This document shows positions 62,671 to 64,000 of a DNA stretch of 64,000 bases, piece by piece. Source of the stretch: Arthrobacter sp. zg-Y844 (GTDB lineage Bacteria > Actinomycetota > Actinomycetes > Actinomycetales > Micrococcaceae); NCBI RefSeq assembly GCF_024385465.1, contig NZ_JANFLS010000001.1, positions 620,001-684,000 of the forward strand, read 5' to 3'. Below the pieces are notes generated by a model. The model saw only the letters and a program-made list of their open reading frames with translations. It had not been told where the DNA came from and searched no databases. Made by a program: the position numbers and the translations under genes. Numbering within the stretch: the first letter of the stretch is position 1; each line of letters begins with the position of its first letter.

Positions 62671-64000
62671 TTAGCGGGAACGGCGTTCGTTCGACGCCGG
62701 CGCGGTGGCGCGGCGGGGACCGGCGGCGCGTGCCGGACGGCCGGAAGCTGCACCGGCGCCGCGGGAGGCTCCGCCTGCACGCTGGCCGCCGCCGGCACCC
62801 TCGGCGCGCTGGCCGGTTGCCGGGCGGCGGTTACGGCCGGATGCGGTCGCAGCCGATGCGCTGTTGCGGCGTCCGTCCGAAGACCGGGCCGGGCGCTGCG
62901 TACGCAGGTCGTCGCCTGCTGCTGCGCGGTCGTTGCGTTCGCTGCGGTCCGGGCGTTCAGCCGAAACGCGGCCGCGTCCGCCTGTACCGCCGCGTCCGCC
63001 GGCGCGGGGAGCACCCGTGCTGCGGGCTGCGCGCTTGCGCTGGGCGTTGGCGCCGGTGGAGCGGCCGCCGCCCTGCTGCGGGGACTTGGCTGCAAGCTGC
63101 GCAGCGCGGACGTGCGGTTCCACAACAGCCGCGCGTTCGCCGACAAGCTTGGCGATGGACGGCGAATTGTGGCTGACCTTCTCGATGGAAACGTCGACGC
63201 CGGCAGCCTTCATCAGCTTCGACACCTCGCTCTTCTGCTCCGGGAGGGTCAGCGTCACCACGGTTCCGCTGGATCCGGCGCGGGCCGTACGGCCTGAACG
63301 GTGGAGGTAGGCCTTGTGCTCCGTGGGCGGATCAATGTGGACCACGAGTTCAACGTCATCCACGTGGACGCCGCGGGCGGCGACGTCGGTGGCGACCAGG
63401 ACGCGGACGTCGCCGGACGCGAACTCCGCCAGGTTGCGGTCACGGGCATTCTGGGACAGGTTGCCGTGCAGGTCCACCGTGGGGATGCCGTTGTCCGTGA
63501 GGAACTGGGCCATCTTGCGGGCGTGGTGCTTGGTGCGCATGAACATGATGCGGCGGCCCTGGCCACCGGCCAGTTCCTTGACCAGCAGCTTCTTGGCGGT
63601 CTGGTCCTGGACCAGCAGCACGTGGTGCTCCATGGTGGACACCGCTGCCTGCGGCTCATCCACGGAGTGCGTCAGCGGGTTGGACAGGTAACGGCGGACC
63701 AGCTTGTCCACGCCGTTGTCCAGCGTGGCGGAGAACAGCATCCGCTGGCCCTTTTCCGGGGTGCGGTCCAGCAGGCGCTGGACAACCGGCAGGAAGCCGA
63801 GGTCCGCCATGTGGTCGGCCTCGTCCAGGACGGTGATCTCGACGGACTCGAGGCTGATGACCTTCTGCTTCATCAGGTCTTCGAGGCGGCCCGGGCAGGC
63901 GATGACGATGTCGACGCCGGCCTTGAGTGCCTTTTCCTGGCGCTGCTGGGACACGCCGCCGTAAATCACGGTGGTGTTCAGGCCCAGTTCCTTCGCGAGC
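62671..64000 (-). CDS. DEAD-box RNA helicase, N-terminus outside window
   Basis: 443 codons visible; the gene runs off the right edge, so the Walker A part is missing. Seen: PGRLEDLMKQKV, motif II TVLDEADHMADLG, SAT (LFSATLDNGVD), helicase C with MFMRTKHHARKMAQFL, RVLVATDVAARGVHVDDVELVVH and HRSGRTARAGSSG. The C-terminal ~150 residues are Arg/Gly/Ala-rich (GRGGTGGRGRVSAERPDRSE, ...RRATAPASNERRSR), typical of RNA-binding tails of RhlE/CsdA-like helicases. It probably acts in rRNA maturation or mRNA turnover. Confidence 0.93.
   Translation of the reverse strand, partial: LAKELGLNTTVIYGGVSQQRQEKALKAGVDIVIACPGRLEDLMKQKVISLESVEITVLDEADHMADLGFLPVVQRLLDRTPEKGQRMLFSATLDNGVDKLVRRYLSNPLTHSVDEPQAAVSTMEHHVLLVQDQTAKKLLVKELAGGQGRRIMFMRTKHHARKMAQFLTDNGIPTVDLHGNLSQNARDRNLAEFASGDVRVLVATDVAARGVHVDDVELVVHIDPPTEHKAYLHRSGRTARAGSSGTVVTLTLPEQKSEVSKLMKAAGVDVSIEKVSHNSPSIAKLVGERAAVVEPHVRAAQLAAKSPQQGGGRSTGANAQRKRAARSTGAPRAGGRGGTGGRGRVSAERPDRSERNDRAAAGDDLRTQRPARSSDGRRNSASAATASGRNRRPATGQRAEGAGGGQRAGGASRGAGAASGRPARAAGPRRATAPASNERRSR

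Overview
This window is GC-rich chromosomal DNA from a high-GC Gram-positive bacterium. It is most probably an Arthrobacter-like member of the Micrococcaceae, judged from protein character, heavy use of GTG/TTG starts, the tiny ribosomal protein bS22, a DUF3073 protein, a MarP protease, a Crp/GlxR-type regulator and gene order. The order topA - YprA/MrfA-type helicase - Tad pilus cluster - acs - marP - NUDIX - nth - crp - RidA/DUF4177 - ponA - metallophosphoesterase echoes the well-known Mycobacterium tuberculosis topA-to-ponA2 segment. The proC / sugar-isomerase-like / ppx / bS22 / HTH group echoes a second mycobacterial neighbourhood. It looks like conserved actinobacterial backbone. I see no phage, insertion sequence, CRISPR array or defence island.

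Layout. 0-7 kb: 3' end of a SerB-like HAD phosphatase, bS22, an excisionase-type HTH protein, glutamate dehydrogenase, an ArsR-type regulator, an AcuC-type deacetylase, and a KtrB/KtrA potassium uptake pair. 6.7-7.4 kb: a non-coding stretch with two inverted copies of a ~76-bp fold-back element, a degenerate copy of the proC tail and a cluster of small palindromes. 7.4-18.4 kb: proC, a TIM-barrel isomerase-like protein, Ppx/GppA phosphatase, topA, a large methyltransferase, a flavoprotein dehydrogenase, TrhO (tRNA hydroxylation) and a GNAT acetyltransferase. 18.4-26.3 kb: an MrfA-type helicase converging on a six-gene Tad/Flp pilus cluster. 26.5-32.5 kb: a Baeyer-Villiger monooxygenase fused to an alpha/beta hydrolase, a stand-alone PolA-like polymerase, a CoA-pyrophosphatase-type NUDIX protein and endonuclease III. 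32.5-41.3 kb: a membrane protein of unknown function, acetyl-CoA synthetase with a Crp-like site upstream, Ohr and a divergent TetR regulator, an MHS-type transporter, AroQ, MarP and a Crp-family regulator. 41.4-46.5 kb: NUDIX, RidA, DUF4177, a class A penicillin-binding protein, a metallophosphoesterase and tRNA-Pro(CGG). 46.5-53.6 kb: purC, purD, an L-asparaginase, an SCP2-like protein, a small membrane protein, purF and purM. 53.7-64 kb: DUF3073, a septum-formation-type membrane protein, clpB with an HspR-type operator, an SRPBCC protein, a lipoprotein penicillin-binding protein, YccF, a PPOX-type protein and a DEAD-box RNA helicase running off the right edge.

Co-operation. Many neighbours are translationally coupled by 4-bp or similar overlaps (ssd-tadA, tadB-tadC, nth-NUDIX, MFS-aroQ, DUF4177-ridA, purD-purC, purF-purM). 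At least fifteen genes have a TANNNT-like -10 hexamer only 6-7 bp before the start codon and little or no Shine-Dalgarno sequence, so leaderless transcription looks widespread. The most unusual findings are the fold-back repeat pair near proC, the BVMO-hydrolase fusion, and a palindromic operator lying inside the ohr promoter shared with a TetR gene.
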